DNA of 64,000 nt from positions 54,852,302 to 54,916,301 of the forward strand of contig CATQJL010000223.1 in the NCBI GenBank assembly GCA_958299035.1. Reading direction: 5' to 3'. Below are positions 12,701 to 24,990 of the stretch, piece by piece; positions within the stretch are counted from its first letter, which is position 1, and each line of letters starts with the position of its first letter. The notes below the pieces were generated by a model. That model made no database searches and was not told where the DNA came from. It worked only from the letters and a program-made list of their open reading frames with translations. The translations under genes and the position numbers were made by a program. The stretch is from Cylicocyclus nassatus (taxonomy: Eukaryota; Nematoda; Chromadorea; Rhabditida; Strongylidae).

Positions 12701-15700
12701 AAATGTTTTGGCAGACTGATGCCTCTTATTTTTTCCTTAAAGCAATCGTTCTCCATTAACTGTTTCCTTATTCATGATAGTGACTCTGTCTCCATCGAAC
12801 CGCTACATGAATTTCAAAAATTGTGCAATTGCACAAAATGACTGGATGAAGGACGGCTGTATGGGCAGGATGACATCTTTCTCATTTTTCAGCAAACTAG
12901 GAGTTCAAAGCAAAATTCTCCTCAAAAAAAGTCAATGAAACAACAGACTCTGTCTCCATCGAACTGCTACATGGATTTCAAAACTAGACTACACACAACA
13001 AGACTAGAAAGCCCATTCTGCCCCATATCCGTACTTTTTTCGATACCCGCGACAGCGCTTGATGAGTGCGAGCGTCCGTCCGTAACGACGTCGCCGTCGT
13101 CGGCTACTAATTGGGACGAGTTGTTCGCTTCTCGCATTGCGCGAACCACAGAAAACAAGCATGTTTGGCTCGTTCTGCTGTTTGTAGTTACGCCATTTTT
13201 TTCCCAGTTGAGTGAAGAGAACGACTCATGCACATATACTCACACAAACAACCCTACGAACGCAACAACAACTTTCGCACGAAGCTGGAACTACTTCGTG
13301 AAATTAGAGTGAGCAATGGAGAGGGGATGGAAAGTATGTAATCTGGTTCGTACACCGCAGAAATCAAAAAAGATAAAAAATACGTAAATGCGTAGATAAA
13401 AATGCATAAATGCGTAGCTTTACTGCTTTCATGTGTAGAACCAATTGCGCGTGACTGCAAAAAAAATAAAGCAAATGCGACTCCAGAAACTAAATACTTT
13501 TTACCTATCGTTCGCAAAGTAGATTTAATCGACCCTCTAAGGTCTCAAACGAAGTTCACGCGATTCACCACTGTGGGACGCATGAGACGTCACCTTCAGA
13601 TATGAAAGACGAAACAAATGCATTACAGTTGCTACTTAGAGGGGCAGTTTTAATCAATTTCCGGTGCAATTGCACTACAACTCACCACTATGCGCCAAAA
13701 AGTGACTTTGCTAGCAATGGGACGCTTGCGATTCAGTTGTCATTCATTCAGGATTCGTTGCGATTCAGTCGCTACAAGCAAAAGAAAATGAATGAAAATT
13801 GCGGCGATTAAATCGCGACGATCAAACCGCGTGAACTCTATCCGAGGCCTAATGTAGAAATAGTGATTTAGAAAATGAAATGAGCTTCACAGGGCTTAAT
13901 TTCTACTCTTTCGCGGGAGTTTTTCCCTTGGAAATCCCTTTCACTATTTCAACTACTCAATCAAATTCAATACAAGAGAGACTGTAAAACGCTAATTAGA
14001 ACAAGCCTGCAGTGTTCGTCCAAGATTGATCTTAGTTCAAGACACAAAGTACCGAGATTTTTCCGAGATCTCGATAGTTGTACCAGATAATAACCTTTTT
14101 CGATGGCAGGAAAATGTCTATTTCACATTTCCATTTTTATTGCTAACAATAAGTAATATGGAGGTGTGGTTGGAGAATTACGTTGTCATAAATGGATGAG
14201 TAATGAGTTTCGTCTTCTTTACAAAACCTGTTCTGACGTCGAAAACTGAAAAGTATCCAGTAATTTCTTTTTTTACAATTTACTTATCTGCGACAATAGT
14301 TCATTAGCATTTCGGTTCTCAGTTGTAAAATGTACTCGACAACGTGGGCCGTAATATAACAGAATAAGCTACCATATACGGTTATACTCTTGGGCACAGC
14401 ACCCTGAAAAAAACTACCAAGAAAATAGATTTGAGCAGTGACTGTAGCAAATCTATAATCAAATTCCCTTCCACTGGTTCAAAGAAGTGCTTGTCTTAAG
14501 TGCGCTCCAATGATTTTTGATAACAATAAGCATCATCTCTTGAACAAGGAAGTTCCTATAATATGATGGTTGTGTTCAATTTATGCTCTTCCTTAAGAAT
14601 TGAATAAAAACAGCATTCAATATTTTTCGCGTAAACAGCTAGAAGACTGAAAACACCATGAGTAATTGATGTCTAGTAGCAAATTACAAGTTTTCAGCTG
14701 ATGTGAGTTGGTTCCGTGTGGGAGCGCACGATAAAGAAGTTTCTGGCACGTGATTAAATTTGCGTTATTCACATAAAAATCTCAAGATTTCAGTTCAAAA
14801 GTAGAAGGGTTTGAGAAGTAACTTGATTTGGAACACAAAATCATGCACTATTTTTATTTCTCTCTCAAATGTCATTTTTCAGGCACGTCTATCACAAATC
14901 TTGTATAGACCCTTGGCTGCTAGAACATCGAACATGTCCAATGTGCAAAGCAGATATTTTGAAGTACTTTGGTTATCAGGTAAGAAAACATGAATTTTAA
15001 ATTCAAAAATATTAATAGGGTGGAAAACGCTTAGGGATAGGTTTCTTCTTTTTTCGGTATCGATTTCCATTTTCAGTTTATTTTGAGATGTTGGTCACAA
15101 TATTTCAAAACATTCTCCACAAAATTGCCGATGGTGATTCTCATTCTCTATAGCTCTAATTACCCTGAAAGCTTTGACTCGAAAGTTCGACTGTTTTTTG
15201 CTGCCTTAACGGAGGGATTATCGCACTAAAGTCATGTGAAGTTTCCGAAAATAGAACCGTTCACTCATGGTAATCAGAAATTACCGGATATTTGCTGCGA
15301 CATGGACTAAATGGCGCAAAAATAGCTTTAGGAGACTTTATTAATTCTAATGATAAGAGTAGAAATAATTTGTTGGTTTAGAGGTACCTCGTCATAATAA
15401 TCAAGTAGATAATTTAATTAGAAAATTGCGAGTTTTTTTATGTGCCCATTTTAAGAGAGGCAAAGAGCTTGATTAAAAACAATAAATGAGGGGCTACGGA
15501 ATATTCAATGGCCACCATACTCCAAAGCATTCATTATGGCTTGGTCCCCTCTATAGAAGTGAATCTGACTTTGAAAAAATCATAGAAAAAAATGTGGCCT
15601 TTTGTCACTTCCTCTTCTACTGCTCGCACTACTCATTCCAGGGATTTTAGCAGTAAATCTGATGCAAAAATTGTTTACCCTGAATGCTAATCTCTGCCTA

Positions 15701-18700
15701 CACATCTCCTCGCAACCTAAACCTCATTTCCTCGTCTTGGGATTCTCGTAACCGCTGATCTTCGCTTTTTCTAATCCACATAAACATCACTTCCTTATCA
15801 AGTAATATAGTGGATTAGCAGTGCAAAAAGCAAACTTGGCATATTACCAAATATGAAACAGGTGTGGGAGCAATTTACAAAGAACCAAAGTCTTCTGCAC
15901 AAAGTTTTCTGTACTTGGATCTGGATCCTGTAGCTACTAATTTGGTGGACAACAAATTCTGCAAAAAAAAAGAAAAGAAGCACCGAGAGTATCAGACAGG
16001 AGATAGGTGAAACTCAATTTCGAAAAAGTGAAAGCAAAAGAACTACTCAATAGTACAAACTGCAGGGCTATAACCATGTCATGCCAATCACAAAATGTTT
16101 TTTCTCAGAAAACTGTCCCATATTTAGGTAAGGAAATGTTTATATAGTACCCCCACTAAACTGACAAAAATTGATTTTCAGTATGTGTTATACTGTTTGC
16201 ATTCAAAGCTATTCCGAAATTCTCCAGGTGTCCACATCCGGTGGTGGAGACCCTTCACGTATGGAAGCAGACCGTGATCGAGAAGAATCACCGGAACCGC
16301 CGAGTTCTTCGGAAAGCAATGGTGCCTATGGTTTTCCACCGGCAAATGATCTACAAGATGCCTTTCACTTCACACCGACTACTTCACCACAGTTGGTAAG
16401 TGGTCTTCTAGATTTTTGAAGTTTCAAAAAATTTTGGAGATTGAGAGCGAAATGTTTCAGGTTATGAGCGCAAGCAGCGCAAAGGCATTTACAATCGTGC
16501 CACTTACCGTGCATTCAAAAACTTTGCCACCAATCGTCAGTGCAGAACAAGGCACTAGTAGGGGTGAGTGGGTGCTTTATCTTAAAATAGTATCACAAAA
16601 TTCAAAAGAAAAGCAAAATTTCTGACATTCCGAGATATTGAGCGCCGTTAACGGACATGATCTATTTTGCTGTGATTTCTCCTACAACACCTCTGATGGA
16701 GCTTCTTTACTCTTTCTCAAATCTTAATACGGTTTCTTCGGTGACTAACATTTGGTGATGATAACTGGCTTTTACTTGGGCGTGAATATTCTGAGCTCTT
16801 CCACTACTCAAGGCCAATTTTTAGGCGAGAGAGCTTCTTCGGCTGGAGTGGTTGAAGGTCGTGTAGGATCTGTTCGAGTTATGAATCAGGGGCAAGTCGT
16901 CAACCTAGTACAGGTAAGATTCTGATTTCTCACTATCAGAAATTTTCTTCATTTTTATTTTTTCAACCAAGCCAACGTCACGTCATTGCACGAAAAAGAG
17001 CTAAATTGTAGTTTATTCGAAACATGTCAGATTGTGTTCTCTAATAAAGCTGATTGTCCTCAAACACGAGGCTCTTCCTTCGTTATTTTTTCAAGAAAAA
17101 TGTGCTCAAAGCATACAGTCTGGTAGATTTTCCGCTCAACACAGTGTGCTTGCGGTGCGAGAAGATGCGGTAAAAAGTGAGCGTGAACAGTGTAAGCTAC
17201 ACCTGTGACGCCGGTCACTTGCGCGCGCAAATTACCCGCATTGCTGGCGTGGCTATTTATTCACGCGCAGACTTTTACCGCATTTTCTCGGCAACGTAAG
17301 TATATACACTATTTAGGCGGGAATCTACTGAACTGTATATTTCCTTTCGACCGGATATGAGGTCATGACCAATCCGTTCCTTTCCCGCTCCCTAAAAACT
17401 ACATAGCCGCCAGATTTTTGACGTTCTGGTCACAAAACCATACTAACATCTTGTTTTTGTATCTGGTATTGGAGCAATTTCAAGCAATGTGTTCATGAAT
17501 TCAGTATGGTAATTTTAGGGTGATTAGGGCCGGAAAGTTTCCCAAATCTGCAGTTTAATGTCGTCGTTTTCCAAGTTTTCCTAGATTAACCCTGGTAGCT
17601 TTGTATTGGAGCGATTAGAAGAAGAAGCAAATCCGCTTTCCGGCATGATGTGATAAGAAAAAATTGCTGAACTTTTATGTAAAGCGTCTAGCCGTCTGGG
17701 GATTATAACCAAGTGTACAGTACAGTACAAGACATAGGATATGCAAATGAAGCCGCGGGTGTTTGATCGAAACAAGTTGAATTGTCCTTTTAGGTGTCAA
17801 AGACGATAGCCACTTTAGAGTAATTACGAGAAGCCAAACGGTTTGCGAAAGTGCAGTGAAAATCTAGAAACGCTTTGGGATTCTCTATTTGTGAATATAG
17901 TAATCGAAGTTTCTAATTTTGTTCTGAAGATTAGACAAGGGATCGAACACCTGTTTACTATATGTTTAAACGAACCTATCTTACTTAGCACTTCCTGACG
18001 GAGATTTTTGCAAAAAATAGATACTAGTGATTTTGAGCAGATCATTTTAACAGTGTCGGTCAATAAAAATTTCTTTCAGCGGAAGGACGCGGGAAGAATT
18101 TTTTGCATAAATGGCCATTAGCATTAGCCATGCCCTTCGAAGATGTATTCCAAAATTCTCGCGGTTGTGTAATCTCGAAATTTCCAAGGAGCCCTAAAAA
18201 ATTTCACTAACAATAAGTTTTCAAGCAGAAACAGCCATTTGCACAATTTTACATCTCACGTACTTTCAAAAATTTCGCGACACATTCTCGGGACGGGCGG
18301 GGGGAAGGGGTGGGGGGAGCACTGTCAAAATGAGTGCCAGCACAAATCTACCTTTAGCTACAGTTGAATAGTCTTCGACAATTAGTGTGTAGCCTCACTG
18401 CGGTGTAGGCAATAACTGCGCGTGAAATAGCCATGAGACACAAAATCTGAAACTATGAGCTCTGTGTCCAGTTTTTGCACAATTTGAAGACCATATCATC
18501 CGTCAAAATGCGCTGAATTATAAACACCATGAGCTAACGATAGATACAAAATACGGTGCAAATTCCGAGTCACCTGCTGAAGTCGATTTGAAGCCTCCAA
18601 ACCGTAAAGCAGTAGATTACATTGCGCTGGCTGCAGCGAGTTGTGCAAAAATTTGGTTAAAAAATATATTCGAGGAGCAAAATCACAAAACTAATAACTT

Positions 18701-18828
18701 TTTTCCAGGTGCGTACGCGTGCGATGAGCACCACTGGGACCCGAGCGGCCACCCTTCGCAAGGCCGAACGTCCACCAAGCCAACCGACACCAGTCGAGAA
18801 CAACGATAACACCACCGAGGTGGTCTGA
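784..18828 (+). CDS. Goliath/RNF130/RNF150-type transmembrane RING-H2 E3 ubiquitin ligase (5' partial)
   Basis: Membrane-anchored E3 ligase of the goliath (PA-TM-RING) family, expected in endosomal or secretory membranes with the RING in the cytosol. Exons: 784-886, 4853-5034, 7429-7604, 10113-10253, 14883-14979, 16228-16395, 16461-16563, 16825-16913, 18709-18828. All junction phases agree and give 392 visible residues. Exons 1-2 encode a Cys-rich ectodomain part that I cannot match convincingly to a PA domain. Exon 3 holds the membrane segment (about residues 116-136, [18 protein letters not shown]) followed by [12 protein letters not shown], a very close match to vertebrate RNF150. Exons 4-5 hold the RING: CAVC, x14, CRHVYHKSC, x10, CPMC, that is C-x2-C-x14-C-x-H-x2-H-x2-C-x10-C-x2-C, with the E2-binding Trp in [13 protein letters not shown]. 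Exons 6-9 are a Ser/Pro/Thr-rich tail ending NTTEVV, a possible PDZ ligand. Introns reach 4.6 kb and are full of repeats. RING and TM assignment are very strong; the first two exons are less certain. Confidence 0.9.
6581..7262. repeat. Tandem duplication of a ~345-bp intronic segment
   Basis: Two adjacent copies (about 6581-6916 and 6917-7262) share long near-identical blocks, for example ATTTGTATGGTATGAAACAT, TTTCGTGGCAGGACCATGTC and ATGTATGTGGCATAAATACA. They differ by scattered substitutions and small indels. The duplication lies wholly in the intron before the membrane-segment exon of the RING gene. No ORF is conserved between the copies. Confidence 0.85.
7968..8172. repeat. Dispersed intronic repeat, copy 1
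   Basis: This segment matches 13560-13726 in the same orientation. Shared blocks include TGGGACGCATGA, GACGAAACAAATGCATTACA, ATCAATTTCCGGTGCAATTG and CTCACCACTATGCGCC. Both copies lie in introns of the RING gene. No coding content is seen. Confidence 0.75.
9974..10058. repeat. 85-bp direct repeat, copy 1 (before the RING exon)
   Basis: By eye identical over 85 bp to 11141-11225, from TAGGATTTGAGATAAATGAT to CCCGTTCTACTTGCCA. It ends 55 bp before the exon starting at 10113 and may supply part of the 3' end of that intron. The second copy lies in the following intron. A weaker third similarity (TTCTATCGCTCTTCCCTCCT) begins near 11321. Confidence 0.85.
11141..11225. repeat. 85-bp direct repeat, copy 2 (after the RING exon)
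   Basis: Second copy of the repeat at 9974-10058. The pair flanks the RING half-site exon 10113-10253. The identity implies a recent duplication or gene conversion. It continues into a pyrimidine-rich, C-homopolymer tract near 11233. Confidence 0.85.
13541..13850. mobile_element. Degenerate foldback MITE of the GATCGTCGCGATT family with repeat copy 2 inside
   Basis: The left end (AGTTCACGCGATT near 13554) and right end (AATCGCGACGATCAAA, then CCGAGGCC ending at about 13850) match the termini of the elements at 39008-39243 and 57896-58100. The interior carries the dispersed repeat shared with 7968-8172. The left terminus is worn, so the boundaries are approximate. Confidence 0.55.
17156..17293. 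repeat. ~138-bp inverted-repeat (MITE-like) element
   Basis: Ends TGCGAGAAGATGCGGTAAAA and TTTTACCGCATTTTCTCGGCA are reverse complements with few mismatches. An inner GC-rich hairpin surrounds GTGACGCCGGTCAC. It lies in the last intron of the RING gene. No target-site duplication is evident. Confidence 0.6.
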
Positions 18829-20538
18829 AAGCTCAGGATTCGGTCCCTATTGTTCTCCTTTCCGAAGCTCTTTTGCCATATATATATCGTGACAACTACA
18901 CTCTTCGCTCTCTGCATAATCTCCTATGCTTTCATTCATTTCGATCTCAAACTTCAGGGTTGACATTCGCAACACATAGCCGAATACCCTGTATAGCATC
19001 ATATGATATGATGAATCGCTTTGGAAACGCGAGAAAATTTCTATTTCTATTTCCTCTTCTCCTGTACGGGTGTATGAATATCTAATTTCTAGCAATATAA
19101 GGTAGCCAATATTGGAATTTTTTTCTGCTCTTCTGTGTATATAGTCTGTCTGACTGACTAGCAAGCTTTAGTCCTCAGGACTACGTTTTCTTTTTCTATC
19201 GTTTCGATGTCAGAAGTGCAACATTTTGATGCGGTTCTGTGTGGTTTCCGGTTGTGCCTCCAAGATGATGATATGTGTCACGTTGATGAACGTTTTATTC
19301 ATGCTCTTTATGACGTACATCGAGAATTAATAGAGGCTAAAGAGCACTCTCGTGCACGAACACAGCAACACCTTCAAGCAGAATGTACGATTCTCTGGAG
19401 TAGGGAAGTGAAATCTACAGGTGCATCGTAAATCTTAGAGCCTAGCCTTACAATATTATGATGATTTGAGTATTTTCGAGTTTTGAATACGATTTTACCT
19501 TCTACTTTTCAGCTACTCCTCAAAAAATTATAGTGTGTGCCTTGCGCACTCCTCAGGAAGTGATAATTAGCAAACATTACTACGAATTCAAGTTTGAGCT
19601 AATTGAAGTTTATCCATTGTACAAACACATATAGCTCTCATATCCTAGCAGTTTGTAAATCCTTGGAATTTGCATTGAGAAGATAGCATTAATCTACATC
19701 TATGTGCAAAACAAATCAACGAATCCTGCAATTACTGTTGGATAATTCGAACCCTTTAGATGAACTCTGCCACTGGAAAAGAAAAAGTTTTTGCAGAGTA
19801 ACCCAAAAAGGAAAACTCATACCAACTCAGTCTGAATTGGTCATTCTAGTTATAGGTTTTTCTTCAGCAATCACGTCGGTAAAACCTTAACTGCTGTTTT
19901 TGATGCCCTTCTCACATTTTAACGTTTCTTTGTGATCAGTTTGAAAAGCAATCCTGCACTAACCCTACTAAGATTTGAACGATTTGGTGTGCGTGTTTCA
20001 GAAGACGTGAGGTAATCTTGGCGTCAATGCCCGCGTCACATGGGGGCACGGGGCCCCAAGGGCTTGCGTTCCTGTGTAAAAGCCAACAGAGAACATAACT
20101 ATGAGTTTACGATGTTGTTCCTGTATGGATGAGTTTATGTAGAATTTCGTTCAAGTTGCCTCTCTGCAAGTTCGTGGCGTATTTACTCTCACAGCCACTT
20201 TTTTTTACAAAGACGCTAGTCGGCTACTCTCATAATATCGTTTTCATAATTCGTGTAAAATGTCAGAACTCAGCCGGAGGTACACCGCGATCCATGTCGC
20301 ATTGCCATGTCTTGATTCAGGGCGAACAAATTTTGAATCTAAAAGCGTCGTTCGACTCAGCTCGGCGAGGCGCATCTAATGTATGTGCTTGGGGCCATCG
20401 CCCCCAATGTGCACCATCGCACACACTTGGGTGCCACCGCGTACAGAAGGCTTGTGTGCCATTGCTCCCTTTGGGGGCCATGGGACACATTGGGATGACG
20501 ATGGTACTCATCCTGGATCTTGCGACTAAGCGTAGCTA
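18829..20538. other. Downstream region of the RING gene; no supported gene
   Basis: 3' flank of the RING gene. A 74-codon ORF at 19207-19431 is open but has no splice partner and no family I recognise. GC-rich, partly self-complementary motifs built on GGGGCC and GGGCCC occur around 20040-20060 and 20390-20500. No RNA gene is recognised. Confidence 0.4.
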
Positions 20539-21184
20539 ACAAGGAGAGGATACTTAGTCGAAAGCAACAATCCAGATGAGACATATATCATCTTAAAGCG
20601 CTTTAAACGCTGATTTCAAATCTGCAGTTTCTAGCTGCGGAGCAGTTTTGTAGAAGGAGTTATGAAGGGTGCTCCCCTCTGGGGTTTAGGCGCCCTCCAG
20701 CGGTCTCCCCTTATCTGTAAGCACTGTAGAGGAGTATCAGCTGATGGCAACTAACCTAATGGTAAATAACTTGAATGAAGATTACAGTCAAGATTATGAT
20801 ACTCATATTACTTTAGTTTTTTAACACGTCTAACTTCGATTAGTATCAATATCATCAGAAGCTTCATGCTTTAGGGCTCTAAAGCCATTTAGAAGTTCAA
20901 TATAGCATGCGAAGGGGATTAAAACCTTGACACTCTCTTTATCAGGCACGTCACTTACCACTAGGTCGCTTGCCACAGTTGGTACTCCTCTACAGTGCTT
21001 ATAGGTAGGGGGAGACCTGGTGGAGGGCGCCTCAACCCTAAAGGAAACACCCCTCATAACTCCCTCTACAAAACCTCTCCGCAGCTAGAAACTGTAGATT
21101 TGGAATCAGCGTTTCAAGCGTTCTAAGATGGTATATGTCTCATCTGGATTGGTGCTTTCGACTAAGTATCCTCTCCTTGTAAGT
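20539..21184. mobile_element. Foldback / inverted-repeat element, ~645 bp
   Basis: The outer ~200 bp of each side are reverse complements: ACAAGGAGAGGATACTTAGT on the left against its complement on the right, continuing through AGTTTCTAGCTGCGGAG, GCGCCCTCCA and AAGCACTGTAGAGGAGTA. Weaker symmetry runs further inward (ACCTAATGGTAA against ACCTAGTGGTAA). The centre (20800-20930) is AT-rich with no transposase ORF. A non-autonomous DNA element is likely; I found no clean target-site duplication. Confidence 0.75.
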
Positions 21185-21529
21185 AACCAAGATTTTGTTC
21201 ACAGATGCTTATTTAGAAGCCTTACTCGTGCTTCAAGTTTGAGGTCAAACTGACGCGAATTATGATTGATTTTCAAAAATCGAAAAAGCGTGTATGAGCA
21301 GTTTAGAAAAACCTAGAAGTTCTCAGAACGCTCTAAAAACCCTCATTTCCTTATTTTTCAAATAAAACTGTGAAATCCTCCGCTCTTACAAGTGATGTTC
21401 TATCACTTATCGCCGATAAACTCATATATTCGTACCATTTTTAGCGTAAGGTAAGCAAACCATCGTAGGAGACGCTGTGTAAGTTTTTAATCGCGATCTT
21501 CACTTTGAAGCGATTTATGAGCTTTTCTA

Positions 21530-22332
21530 TTGGGTTGTCCCAAAAGTAAACTCCATTTTCAAATAACTTGAGCTGTTTTTGATTTGTTTTTTTATTTGAC
21601 AGATTTAGGATACCATTCGGTAGAGCGCAGCAAGCTCTACAAAAAGACTACCAAAGTTCCATCTAATTCGTAACCTAGGTAAATTTTGGGGCCAAAAATC
21701 AAAATTTTTTAGCTATCCTAAAAATCGGATCTCCTTCCAGAGAATTCCTACGGACTTCCAACTTGGTCTCTATATAGTAGACACATATATAGCAGTACCC
21801 AAAAATGTATTTGGTGCATTTTTCCGAAGCTCAAAATTGAGAAATAAGTAGGGTCCCAAAAGGCCAAAATGCCACTTTTTTCGGGTTTTCATGTAAAACT
21901 TGGTATTTCTCGGTTATAAGAGCACACACAGAGGTAAGGTTTTGAAATTACACTTAGTAAGGCTAGTAGTATACAATGACATATGTGGGAGGGGCTGGAG
22001 CGGAGTTTGCCATTTTTGGACAATCTTGGTTTCTCGCTTTCTATGCTCGGAAAAAATTCGGTAAAGGCATATTTGTGTACGACTATATGCCTAATGTATA
22101 ATGACCAAGTTGGAGGTCTGTAGGATTCCTTGTCGCAGAAATCCAATTTTCAGGTAACAAAATGTTTTTCGATTTTGGCTTCAAACTTTATATGGAAGGC
22201 GACTTAGGCGGACCCTTGAAGGTCACTTTGTAGAGCTTAATCTGCTTTATCGAATGATACCCTAGATGTACTAAGAAAACAAAAACAGCTTGAGTTATTC
22301 AAAAAAAAGAGTTTACTTTTGGGACAACCTAA
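21530..22332. mobile_element. Mariner/Tc1-type palindromic MITE, TIR TTGGGTTGTCCCAAAAGT
   Basis: Terminal repeats TTGGGTTGTCCCAAAAGTAA on the left and the complement of TTAGGTTGTCCCAAAAGTAA on the right, flanked by TA (21528-21529 and 22333-22334) as for Tc1/mariner insertions. Symmetry extends far inside: AGCTGTTTTTG, ATACCATTCGGTAGAGC against ATACCCTAGATG/CGAATGATACC, and AAGCTCTACAAA. Length is 803 bp. No intact transposase ORF. Confidence 0.8.
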
Positions 22333-22863
22333 TAGGTTGAATGCATGCATGCATGTGCAATTTTTTTGCCGACCCCTCACTCCGGTAATTAAGCGATACC
22401 CAACATGACAGCTCTTCGTTGTTGAACTTCAATTTTCAAAAATCTGTAACTTGGTCAATTCCGAAAGTAGCGCAAAGAATAAAAAGAATTCGATAGAGTT
22501 TTTTTTTGTTGAATCTTTCAGTTCCGATTGCACTATCAAAAATTGTTACTGAAATGGCGCAAATCGCTCTTGAAGTGATCATTTTGAAAATAAACCTATT
22601 TTGATGCATCCTATCGGAATTTCAGTGACACTACTGGATTCCTCACTAGAACTTACCCCAGCACTGCTATTGACCGATTCGCCAACTCTATATGGAAGAT
22701 CAGTGGCAATTTCGTTAGATAGGAGATAGTAATTTCGCATGAATGTAGACATTTCAGAAATCTACAGTACAGCGTGTTTTCAAGCTACCAGGTTCAGGTA
22801 AAGACAGCATGATAGTATTTTGAATGGAAAATACAAAAAACAGTGTTTCCGGCTAATTCGAGA

Positions 22864-23627
22864 TGGACGGGCTGAGAGTTTACAACCAGAAAGTCAAAAT
22901 CTGGTCAACCAGAAAGTCAAATCATGTTTTGGAAATCCACAATTCAGCCAATTTTCAAGCAAGAAGGTCAAATGGAGACGGAAGGGTGGTATTTGAAATG
23001 TAGAATACATACATCAGATTAATTTGAAGCGAGCGGGATTTACAGTTTACAATTATTCAGTGTATCATTAAAATAGAGTAAATTTGCTGAATTACATGCT
23101 AGGAAGCCAAATAAAGACTATTTTAGAGTTAGTTGAAAGAAATATGCACACAGTGGGGCTACACTAACATCAAAAGTGGGCGGGGCTTATAGTCTACAGT
23201 TATGGAGCGTGTATTTTCAAATTAATTTAAATCCGCTGAATTATATGCTGGAAAGTCCAAATAAAGGCTATATAAGGTGAGTAGAAGGAAATTCACATTT
23301 ATTGGGTAAATAGTAACATCAGAATGGGCGGGGCTTACAGTTCACATCGACAAGCGTATAAATTCAAAAATTTTGAAATCTGCTAGATCTTATGCTAGAA
23401 AGCCCATATAAAGACTATATGAAGTGAGTGAAAGCAAGTATATATACAATAGGCGTACGTAAAGACAAAAGTGGGCGGAGCATACAGTTTACACCTACTT
23501 CGTGTATATCCTTTCAAATTGAGTAAATTTGCTGAACTGCGTGCTAAAAACCCCAAATAAAGACTAAATAAAGTGATTGGAGGGAAATATTCATATGCTG
23601 GGTGTAAAGTAACAGCGCAGGTTAAAA
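22864..23627. repeat. Degenerate tandem repeat, ~145-bp unit, about five copies
   Basis: Each unit begins with GTGGGCGGGGCTTACAGTTTAC or a variant (about 22868, 23033, 23176, 23321, 23469). It continues with a block like AAATTTGCTGAATTACATGC, then AAGCCCAAATAAAGACTAT and a GAGTGAAAGGAAAT-type end. Copies differ by roughly 20-30%. This satellite-like arrangement carries no ORF. Confidence 0.8.
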
Positions 23628-23629
23628 AT

Positions 23630-23875
23630 CAATAAAGTCGATATTTTGAGGTTGGCGAACCCTTCAATGTCGATAAAACGGATAAAATCGAAATTTTTGA
23701 GGTTGCGAAACCTTTAAAATCGATAAAATCGATATTCGAATGTTGCGAAATCCCGAAAATCGATATTCCGGAGGCCTCGAAATCCTGAAAATCGATAAAA
23801 TCGATACCGTGGAGGTTGAAAAATCCCGAATATCTACAAAATCGGAGATATGGAGAATACAGAAATTTCGCAACC
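23630..23875. repeat. Short-period ATCGATAAAATCGATA repeat
   Basis: Repeated AAATCGATAAAATCGATATT-like units separated by GAGGTTGCGAAACCC-type spacers, about 55 bp apart. The block directly follows the ~145-bp tandem repeat. Short reading frames across it are by-products of the repeat. Confidence 0.75.
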
Positions 23876-24217
23876 TCAAAAGTTTCTATTTTGCCAATTT
23901 TTGAGATTCAAACCCCCAACTTTGGACCCTAAGGCATCACCCATTTCCCAAGACTCCGCTGACTCAACCGCAAGCTCCACCCACTTCCCTTCCAACACCC
24001 GCAACTTACCCATTGTGGGCATCACCACCTCCCCATCAAACACTGCAAAACCTGACCCACCGACCAAAGCCCCACCCACTTCACCCAATATCTTCAAGTG
24101 AAGCTCCCTCCTTCCCTTGTTGTCTCCTACAGAATGAGCGGAAAATTGTGCGAAAAATTCAAAAAAATTTAAAAGCTCACTTCAAGTGCTTTCATACAGC
24201 TACACCCCTCCAAACTG

Positions 24218-24480
24218 TAAGGCTGGATCAGTTATCAATAGCGTGGCAGGGTCTCTATTTCTGGCACAGTCTATATCGCTCAGCCTTAACCCATTATCAT
24301 AAATTCTCGCGTTCCAATTTCCAGGCATGACCGGAGAACAAGTCCAGGTGCAGTACAATGCTGCGAATTTAGCTTTTTACACTACGGGTCTAGGCGCCAT
24401 AAACAACTAGCTGGAACTTGGGCATGTCGAGTTGCAAGTAGACACAAGTACATCGTCATAGAGCCTTGCTACGGCGTACA
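24218..24480. repeat. Dispersed repeat A, copy 1
   Basis: Similar in direct orientation to 30378-30625: AGCGTGGCAG, TCTATTTCTGGCACAGTCTA, CTCAGCCTTAACCCATTATC, GCATGACCGGAGAACAAGT and CATAAACAACTAGCTGGAAC are shared. Identity looks about 90%. It is probably part of a larger transposon whose fragments are scattered over 24.2-30.7 kb. Confidence 0.8.
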
Positions 24481-24859
24481 GAAGTTCTTCAAACTGTTTT
24501 TTTTTTCAATCACCACATTGTATGAAAAGCAAATTTACTACATAGTAAACCAAAACAATAAGCAAAACGTATATAACGCAACGTAGTACGTTTAGGCGAA
24601 GCTAAAAGTGGGGGGAGGGGGAAGGGTGACCTCTTGTCGGTCACTCCCGCTCCCTACTATCTTCCTCCCTCCACAACGTTGTTCCCAATCATCCTCGGGT
24701 TCATCGTCCCACACCAGGAGATTCCGGGGGATGGTTATAAGAAGGCGTGGGACGACCAACCATACTTGCTCACTAGCAAAAAAACCATCTCCCGAACTCC
24801 CACCTGGGAGAAATCCAGGAGTGGTGCTCCTGGGTTGAGCAAAGTCGCACCGAATCTTG

Positions 24860-24990
24860 CCTGAGGTGCTCTCTCAGGCAGTGGATGCCCCGGCGCGTAG
24901 GGCACTTACGGCACGGGAAATGAAAATTGCAGCGTTCCGGGCCATAACCCGGCAGCGGCCGACGACCGGTAACGACACGGCGCCGAAACG
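24860..24990. repeat. Dispersed repeat B, copy 1 (coding-derived)
   Basis: Matches 29870-29990: CTTGCCTGAGGTGCTC, CAGTGGATGCCCC and CGTTCCGGGCCATAACCCGG. In the second copy the minus strand is open and reads RVMAWNAENFYFSFRRCPT. This copy carries stops in the corresponding frame, so it is a decayed piece of the same coding element. Confidence 0.65.

Noticed and set aside
12364..12756. 130-codon minus-strand ORF inside a RING-gene intron
   Set aside because: No motif, no splice partner and no homology I can recall; likely a chance open frame.
19207..19431. 74-codon plus ORF just after the RING gene
   Set aside because: Composition is plausible for protein, but there is no recognisable domain, acceptor or neighbouring exon; most likely 3' UTR or intergenic.
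20129..20539. 136-codon plus ORF with antisense twins
   Set aside because: Open on both strands because of GC-rich GGGGCC-type repeats; no domain.
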